A DNA stretch of 64,000 nucleotides from Streptomyces sp. S.PNR 29 (lineage in GTDB: Bacteria; Actinomycetota; Actinomycetes; Streptomycetales; Streptomycetaceae): the NCBI RefSeq assembly GCF_030386795.1, contig NZ_JANUQM010000013.1:62001-126000 (forward strand), read 5' to 3'. Below, piece by piece: positions 25,290 through 34,500 of this stretch. Position 1 is the first letter of the stretch. The number at the start of each line of letters is the position of its first letter. Under the pieces are notes generated by a model that saw only the letters and a list, made by a program, of their open reading frames with translations, searched no databases and had not been told where the DNA came from. The translations under genes and the position numbers were made by a program.

Positions 25290-25328
25290 AGCGTTACGGC
25301 AGTCGCTGTCGCAGTGGAGTAACGCTTC
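25288..25328 (+). terminator. Terminator of ssgA
   Basis: Inverted repeat with a 10-bp perfect stem (25288-25297 with 25319-25328) starting inside the stop codon. The 21-nt apical part can pair further. Confidence 0.7.
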
Positions 25329-25521
25329 GTCAGGTGTTGGCAAGGGATCCGGGGGCGCGGGGAACATCACCGAGAGGCACACGGGGTATTGCGGGAACGC
25401 TTCTCCGGTCCTGTGGAGGTCTGCGGGCGGCCGCTGCCCCGGGCACTCCCCGGTGAGCCACGGACGGTCCGACAGCCTGCGTGAGTGCTCCCCACGTGCC
25501 GCTCATGCGCCTCCGCAGGCG

Positions 25522-27213
25522 TCAGCGCTTACGGCGCCGCCCTCTCCCGGCGCGTGCCGGGGCCGTCGCGGCCCCTGTCGTCGCCTCCTCCGGCCCCGGC
25601 CGGTCGGCCGAGACCACCAGGGCCGCCAGGGCCGTGGTGACCGGCACGGACGCCACCAGGCCGATCGAGCCGACCAGCGTACGCACGATCTCCTCCGCGA
25701 CCAGCTCGCTGTTGGCGACCGTGCCCACACTGCTCTGCGCGATCGAGAACAGCAGCAGCAACGGCAGCGCGGCACCCGCATACGCGAGGACGAGCGTGTT
25801 GACGACGGACGCGATGTGGTCACGGCCGATGCGGATGCCCGCCCGGTACAGCCCGCGCCAGCCCATCGACGGGTTGGCCTCGTGCAGCTCCCACACCGCC
25901 GACGTCTGCGTGACCGTCACATCGTCGAGCACACCGAGCGAACCGATGATGACGCCGGCGAGCAGCAGACCGCTCATGTCGATCTCGGGATACAGACCGT
26001 GGATCAGGCCGGTGTTGTCGTCCGTGTTGCCCGTCAGCGCGGCCCAGTCGATGAAGACCGAACCCAGAATGCCGATCAGCAGCAGCGAGATCAGAGTGCC
26101 GAGCACCGCCACGGACGTACGGGCCGACAGACCGTGACACAGATACAGCGCGATCAGCATGATGGCGCTCGACCCGATCACCGCCACGAGCAGCGGGTTC
26201 GAGCCCTGCAGAATCGCGGGCAGGATGAAGAAGTTGAGCACCAGGAAGCTGATGGCCAGCGCGACCAGCGCCATGACGCCCCGCAGTCGCCCGACGACCA
26301 CGACGGCGAGCGCGAAGATGCCGGCGAGCAGCGCCATCGGCAGCCGGCGGTTGACGTCGGTGACCGAGTACTGCAGGTCCTTCGGCGCGGAGGGCTCGTA
26401 GGCGACCACGACCTTCTGGCCCTCGTGCAGTTGCCGTGACTGGTCCGGCTGCACGATCTCGGTGAAGGTACGGCCCTTGTCCTTGCCGGTGTCGACGCGG
26501 ACCGTCGCCTTCTTGCAGGTGCCGGTCGCCTGCGCCACCGCGGAGGAGCCCTCCGCGGTGGAGGTGTCGCCGTTCGGGGTCCCACCCGAGGCGTTGACGT
26601 CCTTGCAGCTCACCTCGATCACTTGGGTGACCGTGGCCTCCTGCGTCTGCCGGTCGAAGCCGACCCCGGTGCGCTCGTGCGGCGGCGCACCGCCGGGCCA
26701 CAGCACCGCGAGCCCGACCACCACCGCCACGGCGAACGGGATGAGGATCGCCGCGATGACCTTGCGCAGGTGCTGGGACACGGGCGCCGCCGGCCCGTGG
26801 CTGTGGCTGTGACCGTGCGAGTGCCCGTGCCCGCCACCGGAACCCGGGCCGTGCCCGCCACCGGAACCGGGGCCATGTCCACCCCCCGAACCAGGGCCAT
26901 GGCCCTGTCCATGCCCGTCGGGGCCGTGACCGTGCTCGTCACCGGCGTCCGGGCGCTGCCCCGGTCCGGGCCTGCCACCGGAGCCCGGGCCGAGTCCACC
27001 GCCGAATCCGGGCCCGCGGTCCCGGCCGTCAGCGGCGAAGCTGTGATCGCGCCCGCCAGTGTCGAACGCATGGTCGTGCCCGCCACCCGGGCCGCGCCCG
27101 TGGTCGTGCCCGTTTCCAGGACCCTGGCGGTCTCCCCGCCCGTTGCCGTTTCCGGCGCCGAATCCGCGGGGTGGCTCGGACGGTGGGTAGGAGGGAGGCT
27201 GCATCGTGGTCAC
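25522..27213 (-). CDS. YibE/F-like multipass membrane protein with His/Gly-rich N-terminus
   Basis: 563 residues. Residues 1-145 are very rich in Gly, His and Pro, with three GSGGGHGP-type 8-residue repeats and a final GHSHGHSHSHG tract. One membrane helix follows (around 155-175), then an extracellular domain of about 120 residues, then six or seven helices matching the YibE/F family (VMALVALAISFLVLNFF and DDVTVTQTSAVWELHEANP). The family function is unknown. The His-rich cytoplasmic head could bind metal. GTG 27213 or ATG 27204 may be the start. It is divergent from the thiC riboswitch region. Confidence 0.8.
   Translation of the reverse strand: MTTMQPPSYPPSEPPRGFGAGNGNGRGDRQGPGNGHDHGRGPGGGHDHAFDTGGRDHSFAADGRDRGPGFGGGLGPGSGGRPGPGQRPDAGDEHGHGPDGHGQGHGPGSGGGHGPGSGGGHGPGSGGGHGHSHGHSHSHGPAAPVSQHLRKVIAAILIPFAVAVVVGLAVLWPGGAPPHERTGVGFDRQTQEATVTQVIEVSCKDVNASGGTPNGDTSTAEGSSAVAQATGTCKKATVRVDTGKDKGRTFTEIVQPDQSRQLHEGQKVVVAYEPSAPKDLQYSVTDVNRRLPMALLAGIFALAVVVVGRLRGVMALVALAISFLVLNFFILPAILQGSNPLLVAVIGSSAIMLIALYLCHGLSARTSVAVLGTLISLLLIGILGSVFIDWAALTGNTDDNTGLIHGLYPEIDMSGLLLAGVIIGSLGVLDDVTVTQTSAVWELHEANPSMGWRGLYRAGIRIGRDHIASVVNTLVLAYAGAALPLLLLFSIAQSSVGTVANSELVAEEIVRTLVGSIGLVASVPVTTALAALVVSADRPGPEEATTGAATAPARAGRGRRRKR
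26820..26905. repeat. 24-nt coding tandem repeats (GSGGGHGP)
   Basis: About three imperfect direct copies of a 24-nt unit inside the YibE/F gene; each encodes an 8-residue Gly/His repeat of the cytoplasmic head. Copy number probably varies between strains. Confidence 0.7.
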
Positions 27214-27346
27214 CGACCGATCATCGCAAGAAGGAGGGGGGCCCTCTGTTCACAGCGCCGGAATTGCCGCTAGCGTGGAGGCACCTTTGCACACGCGGGA
27301 GCTCGGAGCACCGGGCTGAGAGGGCGCTGACCTCCGTCCCAGCGAC

Positions 27347-27360
27347 GTTTCACATGAAAC
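27347..27360. promoter_or_regulatory. parS-like site, one mismatch, in the riboswitch arm
   Basis: GTTTCACATGAAAC differs only at position 8 from parS. It is in the 5' strand of the inserted riboswitch hairpin. Confidence 0.65.
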
Positions 27361-27379
27361 ATGACTCGATGCGAGTGAT

Positions 27380-27393
27380 GTTTCACACGAAAC
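27380..27393. promoter_or_regulatory. parS-like site, two mismatches, in the riboswitch arm
   Basis: GTTTCACACGAAAC differs at positions 8 and 9. It is in the 3' strand of the same hairpin, 19 bp from the 27347 site. Confidence 0.5.
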
Positions 27394-27466
27394 GTCGGCA
27401 GACGGAAACGGCTGCGTCGACCGCCGAACCTGTTACCGGGTAATGCCGGCGTAGGGAGTAGGTCTC

Positions 27467-29269
<1,803 letters not shown>

Positions 29270-29326
29270 GGCGGCGAGCCCGGCCTCCTGGACACGGGGC
29301 CTCCCACGGCGGGGCCCCGTGGAGGC

Positions 29327-29349
29327 GCCCTCCCCGCAGTGGGGAGGGC
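29327..29349 (+). terminator. Terminator after thiC
   Basis: 9-bp perfect stem (29327-29335 with 29341-29349), 5-nt loop. A weaker imperfect inverted repeat precedes it at about 29299-29325. It may serve both convergent genes. Confidence 0.7.
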
Positions 29350-29359
29350 AAGCCGGCCG

Positions 29360-30220
29360 CTACTCCGGCTGGTGCTCCGGCCCTCCGAAGTCCGGGCTCG
29401 TGTAGTCGGGGCTCGAGAAGCTCGGGCGCGGCCCCGAGGCGCCGTCGCCGGGGCTCGTGAACCCCGGTCGGTTGTAGCCGAGGTGCGGGATGCGGCTGGT
29501 CGGCGTGGGCGGCGGCGTACGGTGCGGCGAGGCCGCCGTGCCCGGGTCGGAGAGCGCCTCCCGCAGAAACGGCAGGATGCCGCGCTCCAGCAGGGCCTCG
29601 CGCCAGGCCTCCCTGGCCAGGGTCACCTCCTCGCTGAGTTCGGCGTACGCACCGGACTCGGCGGAGGGGCGGTTGCGCAGTGCGGTGAGCAGCAGCCCTA
29701 CGGCGGCGACGAGGATCGCGACCGCGGTCAGCGCGCCGAAGACCCATCCGGTGGTGAGCATCGTCTGGGCGAACGCCGGCGCGGGGTTGAGCATCTTGAG
29801 GATGTAACCGACGAGCAGGAAGATCGCCGCGGCGGTGCCGGCGAGGACGGGTGCCAGGACCGCGACGACGGCGATCACGCCCGCGCCGGCGGTCTCGGTG
29901 ACCTCGCCCATGGTGGCGGCGAGCCCCATCGCGCTCGCGTCCGACTCCGCGGAGGCGGGTTCGCGAACGGACGACGGGGTGGACGGCGCCGGCTGGCGCA
30001 GTTCCTCGCGGACCTTCACGTAGTGCTGGTACTCGGTCGCCGCGGCCGCCGTGATGAGTGCGGAGGCGTTGAGTGCCATGGTGCGCAGTTGTTCGGAGTT
30101 GAGCCGCTGTCCCACAGCGGCCAGTTCCAGGCGGTGTGGTGCGGAGCGCAGCGCCTCATCGAGGACCCGCTCGTATTCCTGGCGGTCCTCGCTCAGCAGG
30201 TGCTGCGGAACGCTGTTCAT
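29360..30220 (-). CDS. Conserved membrane protein of unknown function
   Basis: 286 residues. The N-terminal 110 residues are polar and helical. Two hydrophobic segments follow (about 120-150 and 165-190), then a helical cytoplasmic part and a low-complexity tail in which the pattern FTSP/FSSP/YTSPD recurs (residues about 255-280). Start ATG 30220 is chosen since CGGGGGA lies upstream at good distance. I do not recognise a domain. The Ser/Thr-Pro tail could be a phosphorylation target, which is inference only. Confidence 0.7.
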   Translation of the reverse strand: MNSVPQHLLSEDRQEYERVLDEALRSAPHRLELAAVGQRLNSEQLRTMALNASALITAAAATEYQHYVKVREELRQPAPSTPSSVREPASAESDASAMGLAATMGEVTETAGAGVIAVVAVLAPVLAGTAAAIFLLVGYILKMLNPAPAFAQTMLTTGWVFGALTAVAILVAAVGLLLTALRNRPSAESGAYAELSEEVTLAREAWREALLERGILPFLREALSDPGTAASPHRTPPPTPTSRIPHLGYNRPGFTSPGDGASGPRPSFSSPDYTSPDFGGPEHQPE

Positions 30221-30419
30221 GTGCATCCCCCGATGCTCCGTAGGGCTTGGGGCTCGCATGCCAACGAGCCGTCGGGCAGAAACGGAGGGGAGCCTGCTAC
30301 GGATAAGCCGATGGTAGAGCGATGACGGCTCGCGGTGACAGGGGGTTTACCGAAAATGCCCTCTGGCCAGTGCCGTCACTTCTCCGTCCGCCATGGGGAA
30401 GCGCCTGCCCGCTGAACGC

Positions 30420-31496
30420 TCAGACATCCAGGGGAAGTTGCTGGACCAGCAGCTTTCCGGCCATGGTCACGCCGCCGTCCATCGCGATGGCGAGTCCGTC
30501 GGCGTACACGTGCGGTCCGGCGACCACGGGGCCGGTGTCGTCCTCGCCGTCCTCGGAGCCGACTTCGCCCAGCAGGTACGGGATCGGGCTGTGGCCGTGA
30601 ACGATGCGGGTGCCGCCGTACGTATCCAGCAGCGAGCGCACGGCGTCGGCACCGCCCTCGTCGCGGAAGGAGAACCGCTTGGTGAACTTGCGGAAGAGAT
30701 CCCACACTTCGTCCGCGTCGTTGCGTGTGAGCGTCTCGCGGACGGTGTCGTTGACCTCTTCGATGGAGCGGCCGTAGTCGAGGTAGGCGGTGGTGTCGGA
30801 GTGGACGAGCAGATGCCCGTCGACCTCTTCGAGGGCGTCGAGACGGGCCATCCACTGAAGGTGGTGGTCCTGGAGGCGGTCCATGTCGGTCTTCTGGCCG
30901 CCGTTGAGCAGCCAGGCCGCCTGGAAGGTGGCGGTGCCCGCGCCGGAGTTGACGGGGGTGTCGCCGAAGCGTTTGGCGCCGAGCAGCAGCAACTCGTGGT
31001 TGCCCATCAGCGCCTTGCAGTAGCCGCCGGCCGCGGCGGCTTCGGCGGACAGCCGCATCACCAGGTCGATGACGCCGATGCCGTCGGGGCCGCGGTCGGT
31101 GAAGTCGCCGAGGAACCACAGCCGGGTGGTGCCGGCGCACCAGTGGCCCGCGGCGTCGATCAGGCCCTTCTCCTGGAGAGCGGCCACGAGCTGGTCGAGG
31201 TAGCCGTGGACGTCGCCGACGACGTACAGCGGGCCCGGGCCGGTGGCGGGCTGCGGGGCGGGGACGGACGCGGGGTCGACGGTCACCTGAACAGTGTCAC
31301 CCCGATTGATGACGGGGAGGTCCCGCTGTGTCGGCGTGTACCCCTCCGGATACGTCTCCTCGTGGGGCGGGACGACCTCGCCGGGGTGCGTGCTGTGGAC
31401 GTACGGACCGGTCTCGTGGACGTACGCGGGCACCCGGAAGTCGCGCAACGTCGCCGTCCGCTCCACCTCGGGTCCCTGACCGGCCCCCTGAGTCAT
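30420..31496 (-). CDS. Calcineurin-like metallophosphoesterase
   Basis: 358 residues. The first 100 residues are a Pro-rich linker-like region. The phosphoesterase motifs follow: VVGDVHGYLDQL, FLGDFTDRGPDG, LMGNHELLLLG and later IVHGHSPIPYL, which give the complete two-metal site of PPP-type phosphatases (GDxHG, GDxxDRG, GNHE, HG(H)). It might act on protein or dinucleotide substrates (ApaH-like). ATG 31496 has GGAGGGG before it. Confidence 0.88.
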   Translation of the reverse strand: MTQGAGQGPEVERTATLRDFRVPAYVHETGPYVHSTHPGEVVPPHEETYPEGYTPTQRDLPVINRGDTVQVTVDPASVPAPQPATGPGPLYVVGDVHGYLDQLVAALQEKGLIDAAGHWCAGTTRLWFLGDFTDRGPDGIGVIDLVMRLSAEAAAAGGYCKALMGNHELLLLGAKRFGDTPVNSGAGTATFQAAWLLNGGQKTDMDRLQDHHLQWMARLDALEEVDGHLLVHSDTTAYLDYGRSIEEVNDTVRETLTRNDADEVWDLFRKFTKRFSFRDEGGADAVRSLLDTYGGTRIVHGHSPIPYLLGEVGSEDGEDDTGPVVAGPHVYADGLAIAMDGGVTMAGKLLVQQLPLDV

Positions 31497-31736
31497 CGAC
31501 CCCTCCACCATCGCGCCGCATCTGCACCGCTTCGGACTGCCTGGTCGCAGCGGCCCGCGGTGTCGTGGGCCCATCATAGGAATGCGGATCGCGCCATGTG
31601 ATGACCCAGGGGTGGTGAATCGGAGCAAGAGTCCAGTTCACCGTGGCTTTCGCCCCGATTGGGCAGGGCTTTGACCATCCCGCGACCGCATACGGCCGCC
31701 CCGTTTCTTCCCCCGCTCTTCCCTCGCGCCCTCGCC

Positions 31737-32849
31737 TCACTCCTCCTCGGGCGACCGGGGCGGGCTGACGGTCGTGCGCGGCGAACGGCGCTGGGAGGAC
31801 GTGCGCACGATCAGCTCGGTCGGTATCACCCGCTCGACCGGCTGCTCCGACTCGACGCCCTCGATGGCGTCGATGAGGAGTTGCACGACCGCCGTGCCGA
31901 TGCGGCGCGGTTTGAGGGAGAGCGTGGTGAGGGGCGGCTCGGTGTTGGCGTACACGGTGGACTCGCTGCAGCAGACCAGCAGCAGGTCGTCCGGGACGCG
32001 CAGTCCGTAGCGGCGGGCGGCGGCGAGCAGGTCGGTGCCGTTCGGGTCGAACAGGCCGTAGACCGCGTCGGGCCGGTCGGGGCGGGCCAGCAACCGGTCG
32101 GCGGCGACGGCGCCCGCGCACGGATCGTGCGCCGGGTAGGCCTCGTACACCGGATCCTGGCCGACACGCTCGCACCAGCGCAGGTATGCCGTCGTCGACA
32201 GGTGGGTGTACGTGTCCGTGGTCGTGCCGGTGAGCAGGCCGATGCGGCGGGCACCGGCGTCGGCCAGATGGTCGAGGATGCCGAGGACGGCTGCCTCGTG
32301 ATCGTTGTCGACCCAGGCGGTCACCGGCAGCGAGCCGGCCGGGCGGCCGTCGGACACCACCGGTAATCCCTGCCGCACCAGCTCGCTGACGACCGGGTCC
32401 TGGTCGGAGGGGTCGATGACGACCGTGCCGTCCAGGGCGACGTTCGACCACACGTCGTGGCGGGAGGTCGCGGGCAGGATGACGAGGGCGTAGCCGCGGG
32501 CGAGCGCGGCGGAGGTGGCGGCGCGGGCCATCTCGGCGAAGTACGCGAACTCGGTGAAGGTGAAAGGTTCATCCCCGTACGTCGTCACGGTCAGGCCGAT
32601 GAGTCCCGACTTGCCGGTGCGGAGCGTACGGGCGGCGGCCGAGGGGCGGTAGCCCAGCCGGTCGGCCACTTCACGGACATGGCGTCGGGTGGCGTCCGGG
32701 AGCCGGCCCTTGCCGTTGAGAGCGTCGGAGACGGTCGTGATGGAGACTCCGGCCGCGGCGGCCACGTCCCTGATGCCCGCTCTGCCCGGTCGGCTGCCTC
32801 GGCGTGAGGTTTCCGCGCGGCTCACCTGGTGCTTCCCTGCTGCTGTCAT
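31737..32849 (-). CDS. LacI family transcriptional regulator
   Basis: 370 residues. The helix-turn-helix IRDVAAAAGVSITTVSDALNGKGRLPDATR and hinge LGYRPSAAARTLRTG are intact. The periplasmic-binding-type effector domain follows from residue 90. It ends in a Pro/Ser-rich tail. ATG 32849 is proposed. The target is unknown: neither neighbour is an obvious sugar operon, so it could act on a distant regulon. Confidence 0.93.
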   Translation of the reverse strand: MTAAGKHQVSRAETSRRGSRPGRAGIRDVAAAAGVSITTVSDALNGKGRLPDATRRHVREVADRLGYRPSAAARTLRTGKSGLIGLTVTTYGDEPFTFTEFAYFAEMARAATSAALARGYALVILPATSRHDVWSNVALDGTVVIDPSDQDPVVSELVRQGLPVVSDGRPAGSLPVTAWVDNDHEAAVLGILDHLADAGARRIGLLTGTTTDTYTHLSTTAYLRWCERVGQDPVYEAYPAHDPCAGAVAADRLLARPDRPDAVYGLFDPNGTDLLAAARRYGLRVPDDLLLVCCSESTVYANTEPPLTTLSLKPRRIGTAVVQLLIDAIEGVESEQPVERVIPTELIVRTSSQRRSPRTTVSPPRSPEEE

Positions 32850-33260
32850 GGCGAGCCGATAGTAGGGCTCATCGGATGGGGTAGGGCGGACGCATATGCA
32901 CTCGTTGACAGGCACGTTTCTGCATGATCATTAGCAGGCAACACCCTTGGAAACAAAGGACGTTGTGGGATCCCATGCCAGTAGGCGACTTGTCGGCGCG
33001 CATAGGCCTGCCAACTGGTCGATGTTGCGATGAGGTCTCAACTCACCTTCACGGGGGATGCGCGCCACGGCGTGAGCTACCGGCGCATAGATATATGTGC
33101 AGCGCGCCCCTCTGTTCGTGCGCCTTCGAGTGGTGATGCCCGTGATGCCGGAGCGGTGTACAGCGGCAGGAGGAGGTCACTCCTCGCCTATACGCAGCGG
33201 CGCGGAATCCTCATAGGGTGAGGAGTATTCATGGCGGTGGTGGTCACGAGGAGGACTGTG
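32850..33260. promoter_or_regulatory. Intergenic region between lacI-type gene and hisC
   Basis: 411 bp, locally less GC-rich than its surroundings. It holds a hairpin at 33179-33226 (arms ACTCCTCGCC and GGTGAGGAGT, 10 pairs with one G-U, then three more after a bulge). This hairpin masks a GAGGAG ribosome site placed before an in-frame ATG at 33231. Short open frames in the region look unconvincing. Confidence 0.5.
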
Positions 33261-34340
33261 GTGAGCGAGACGAGCCCCAAGCTGCGTGCCGAGCTGGAGG
33301 GTATCCCCACCTACAAGCCGGGCAAGCCTGCCGCGGCCGGCGGTCCCGTGGCCTACAAGCTGTCCTCCAACGAGAACCCGTATCCGCCGCTGCCCGGCGT
33401 GATGGAGACGGTCACGGCCGCGGCCTCGTCCTTCAACCGGTACCCGGACATGGCCTGCACGGCCCTGATGAACGAGCTGTCCGACCGGTTCGGCGTTCCC
33501 GTCTCCCACCTGTCCACCGGCACCGGCTCGGTCGGCGTCGCCCAGCAACTGCTCCAGGCGACCTCCGGCCCCGGCGACGAGGTGATCTACGCATGGCGAT
33601 CCTTCGAGGCGTACCCGATCATCACGCAGATCAGCGGCGCGACGTCGGTGCAGGTGCCGCTCACACCGGGTGACGTGCACGACCTGGACGCGATGGCGGA
33701 CGCCGTCACCGACCGGACCCGGCTGATCTTCGTGTGCAACCCCAACAACCCGACCGGCACGGTGGTGAAGCGGGCCGAGCTGGAACGGTTCCTCGACCGG
33801 GTGCCTGACGATGTGCTGGTGGTACTGGACGAGGCCTACCGCGAGTTCATCCGTGATCCCGAGGTGCCGGACGGTGTCGAGATCTACCGGGAACGGCCCA
33901 ATGTCTGCGTGCTGCGTACGTTCTCCAAGGCGTACGGCCTCGCCGGGCTGCGGGTCGGCTTCGCGATCGCCCACGAGCCGGTGGCGGCGGCGCTGCGCAA
34001 GACGGCGGTGCCCTTCGGAGTGAGCCATATCGCGCAGGAGGCGGCGATCGCCTCGTTGCGCGCCGAGGACGAGCTGCTCGGCCGGGTCGGCTCACTGGTG
34101 TGCGAGCGCAATCGCGTGGTCGGCGCACTGCGCGCCCAGGGCTGGACGGTGCCGGAGACCCAGGCCAACTTCGTGTGGCTGCGGCTGGGGGAGCGCACGG
34201 TCGCGTTCGCGGAGGCGTGCGAGCAGGCCGGCGTGGTGATCCGTCCCTTCCCGGGTGAGGGTGTGCGGGTGACGGTCGGGGAGGACGAGGCCAACGACAT
34301 CTTCCTGAAGGTGACGGAGGCGTTCCGCAAGGAGCTCTAG
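33261..34340 (+). CDS. hisC: Histidinol-phosphate / aromatic amino acid aminotransferase
   Basis: 359 residues, PLP fold type I. Landmarks are YKLSSNENPYPPLPGV (substrate/PLP N-term block), FVCNPNNPTGTVV, and the PLP lysine in TFSKAYGLAGLRVGF near residue 222. HisC-like enzymes transfer the amino group of glutamate to imidazole-acetol phosphate; this clade in actinobacteria is often called Pat for phenylalanine. It is not near other his genes, so the aromatic role is quite possible. GTG 33261 is preferred (AGGAGG at 33250); ATG 33231 is also preceded by GAGGAG. Confidence 0.88.
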   Translation: MSETSPKLRAELEGIPTYKPGKPAAAGGPVAYKLSSNENPYPPLPGVMETVTAAASSFNRYPDMACTALMNELSDRFGVPVSHLSTGTGSVGVAQQLLQATSGPGDEVIYAWRSFEAYPIITQISGATSVQVPLTPGDVHDLDAMADAVTDRTRLIFVCNPNNPTGTVVKRAELERFLDRVPDDVLVVLDEAYREFIRDPEVPDGVEIYRERPNVCVLRTFSKAYGLAGLRVGFAIAHEPVAAALRKTAVPFGVSHIAQEAAIASLRAEDELLGRVGSLVCERNRVVGALRAQGWTVPETQANFVWLRLGERTVAFAEACEQAGVVIRPFPGEGVRVTVGEDEANDIFLKVTEAFRKEL

Positions 34341-34370
34341 TCCCCCGAACCAGCTCGCGTACGACCTGCC

Positions 34371-34402
34371 GTGTGCCCCGTTTCACGTGAAACGGGGCAC
34401 AC
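34371..34402. terminator. 32-bp perfect palindrome after hisC, with parS as its core
   Basis: Left arm GTGTGCCCC (34371-34379) and right arm GGGGCACAC (34394-34402) flank the perfect parS at 34380-34393. It starts 31 bp after the hisC stop and is the only hairpin there. Confidence 0.75.
34380..34393. promoter_or_regulatory. parS site, perfect, inside a terminator-like palindrome
   Basis: Exact GTTTCACGTGAAAC at the centre of palindrome 34371-34402, about 70 bp upstream of the cyd operator. Confidence 0.93.
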
Positions 34403-34453
34403 CTGCGTAACAGGGACCCCCCTTCCTGCCTGAAAACTCGGTGGGTCATAATT

Positions 34454-34481
34454 GCTTGTGAATGTGAACGCTTTCACAAGC
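34454..34481. promoter_or_regulatory. Rex operator of the cyd operon
   Basis: TGTGAACGCTTTCACA at 34463-34478 matches the Rex operator (TGTGAACGCGTTCACA) except one base. An overlapping outer pair, GCTTGTGAA (34454-34462) and TTCACAAGC (34473-34481), forms a second register. Rex is the NAD+/NADH sensor known to repress cydABCD in S. coelicolor. A possible -10 CATAAT lies just upstream at 34446. Confidence 0.9.
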
Positions 34482-34500
34482 GTAGGTAAGGAGCGGCGAC

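Larger units (their letters stand above)
27285..27460 (+). ncRNA. TPP riboswitch controlling thiC, with a long inserted P3a arm
   Basis: The conserved thi-box parts are present in order: GGGAGCTCGG (27297-27306), CCGGGCTGAGAGGG (27311-27324), GAACCTG (27426-27432) and GGGTAATGCCGGCGTAGGGA (27438-27457). P2 can form from GCGG (27295) and CCGC (27421), P3 from GCTCGG and CCGGGC. Between the TGAGA element and P2's 3' strand lies a long insertion of about 96 nt that folds into a hairpin. The ribosome site of thiC overlaps the 3' end of the switch (GGGAGTAGG before ATG 27467), so ligand binding probably blocks translation. Confidence 0.92.

Noticed and set aside
32924..33221. Short open frames of 63-70 codons before hisC
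   Set aside because: No ribosome site, odd composition and no recognisable motif; kept only as intergenic description.
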